NCBI GenBank assembly: GCA_014378225.1
Contig: JACMOA010000241.1
Span: 1 to 14,021 of the forward strand
Direction: 5' to 3'
DNA: 14,021 bases
DNA from: Deinococcales bacterium
GTDB taxonomy: Bacteria > Deinococcota > Deinococci > Deinococcales > Deinococcaceae
The first letter of the stretch is position 1. Each line of letters begins with the position of its first letter. Below are positions 13,672-14,021 of this stretch, piece after piece. The notes under the pieces were generated by a model. The model did no database searches and was not told the DNA's origin. It saw nothing but the letters and a program-made list of their open reading frames with translations. A program made the position numbers and the translations under genes.

Positions 13672-14021
13672 ATGAGCTATCAAAAAGTAGTGGTTCCCCA
13701 GGGCGACAAAGTACACATGGACGGCAACAAGCTGGTGGTGGGCAACCACCCCATCATTCCCTTCATTGAGGGTGACGGAGCCGGAGCCGACATCTGGAAC
13801 GCCTCGGTGCGCGTGCTGGACGCGGGAGTGAACAAGGCTTACAGCGGCACCAAGCAAATCAAGTGGATGGAAGTTTACGCCGGGGACAAAGCCAATGAGG
13901 TTTACGGCGAAATCGTGTGGCTGCCTGCTGAGACTCTCGAGGTGTTGCGCGAGTATCTGGTGGGCATTAAAGGGCCGCTAACCACTCCGGTGGGCGGCGG
14001 AATCCGCAGCATCAACGTGGC
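13672..14021 (+). CDS. icd: NADP-dependent isocitrate dehydrogenase (5' part, cut by window end)
   Basis: The first 116 codons are present. The protein converts isocitrate to 2-oxoglutarate and CO2 in the TCA cycle, making NADPH. The match to E. coli-type Icd is clear throughout: [18 protein letters not shown] (from about residue 25), [39 protein letters not shown], and the substrate-site block [19 protein letters not shown]. The start is fixed by GAGGAG 7 bases upstream. Only one CTCGAG occurs in this segment. The cofactor-discriminating residues and the phosphorylatable serine lie at or beyond the window end, so NADP preference is assumed from family. Confidence 0.97.
   Translation, partial: MSYQKVVVPQGDKVHMDGNKLVVGNHPIIPFIEGDGAGADIWNASVRVLDAGVNKAYSGTKQIKWMEVYAGDKANEVYGEIVWLPAETLEVLREYLVGIKGPLTTPVGGGIRSINV

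Overview
The window looks like bacterial chromosome from the Deinococcota, most likely the Deinococcus side rather than Thermus. This is inferred from moderately GC-rich DNA, a YvcK with two N-terminal membrane helices, several starts that look leaderless with a -10 box 6 to 8 bases before the ATG, an E. coli-type icd, and a LEA-like Ala/Lys/Asp-rich protein. No rRNA or other taxonomic marker is present, so this remains an inference. The most striking property is not a gene: the palindrome CTCGAG occurs about 119 times by hand count, roughly once per 118 bases, against about 4 expected from base composition. It is equally dense in coding and non-coding DNA.
Layout. 1-279: repeat-rich intergenic DNA (three 19-bp tandem units, an imperfect palindromic element, an 8-bp tandem array). 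280-1650 (+): yvcK, with a 14-bp triplication running through its stop codon. 1734-6123 (-): a three-gene operon of a divergent HSP90-family ATPase followed by two tandem paralogous helical-repeat (TPR-like) proteins joined by an ATGA overlap. 6279-7028 (+): a secreted, C-terminally anchored protein with a glucodextranase-C/DOMON-like domain, divergent from the HSP90 gene. 7178-7327 (-): tRNA-Ser(CGA) with encoded CCA and a strong terminator. 7529-10309 (+): a large multidomain UvrD-like helicase with a RelE-like N-terminus and a C-terminal ankyrin repeat, overlapping murJ (10302-11873, +) by 8 bases. 11885-12595 (-): a sirtuin whose zinc cysteines are missing. 12596-12870: a second copy of the palindromic element and a strong terminator. 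12871-13425 (-): LEA-like protein. 13672 to the end (+): start of icd (NADP isocitrate dehydrogenase).
Most genes are housekeeping or single functions (cell-wall precursor flipping, UDP-sugar/carbon control, TCA cycle, deacylation, protection). The part that looks like a system is the HSP90-like plus paired TPR-like operon, a possible bacterial analogue of an Hsp90 with dedicated TPR partners. The best candidate for an undescribed phenomenon at genome scale is the HIP1-like iteration of CTCGAG.
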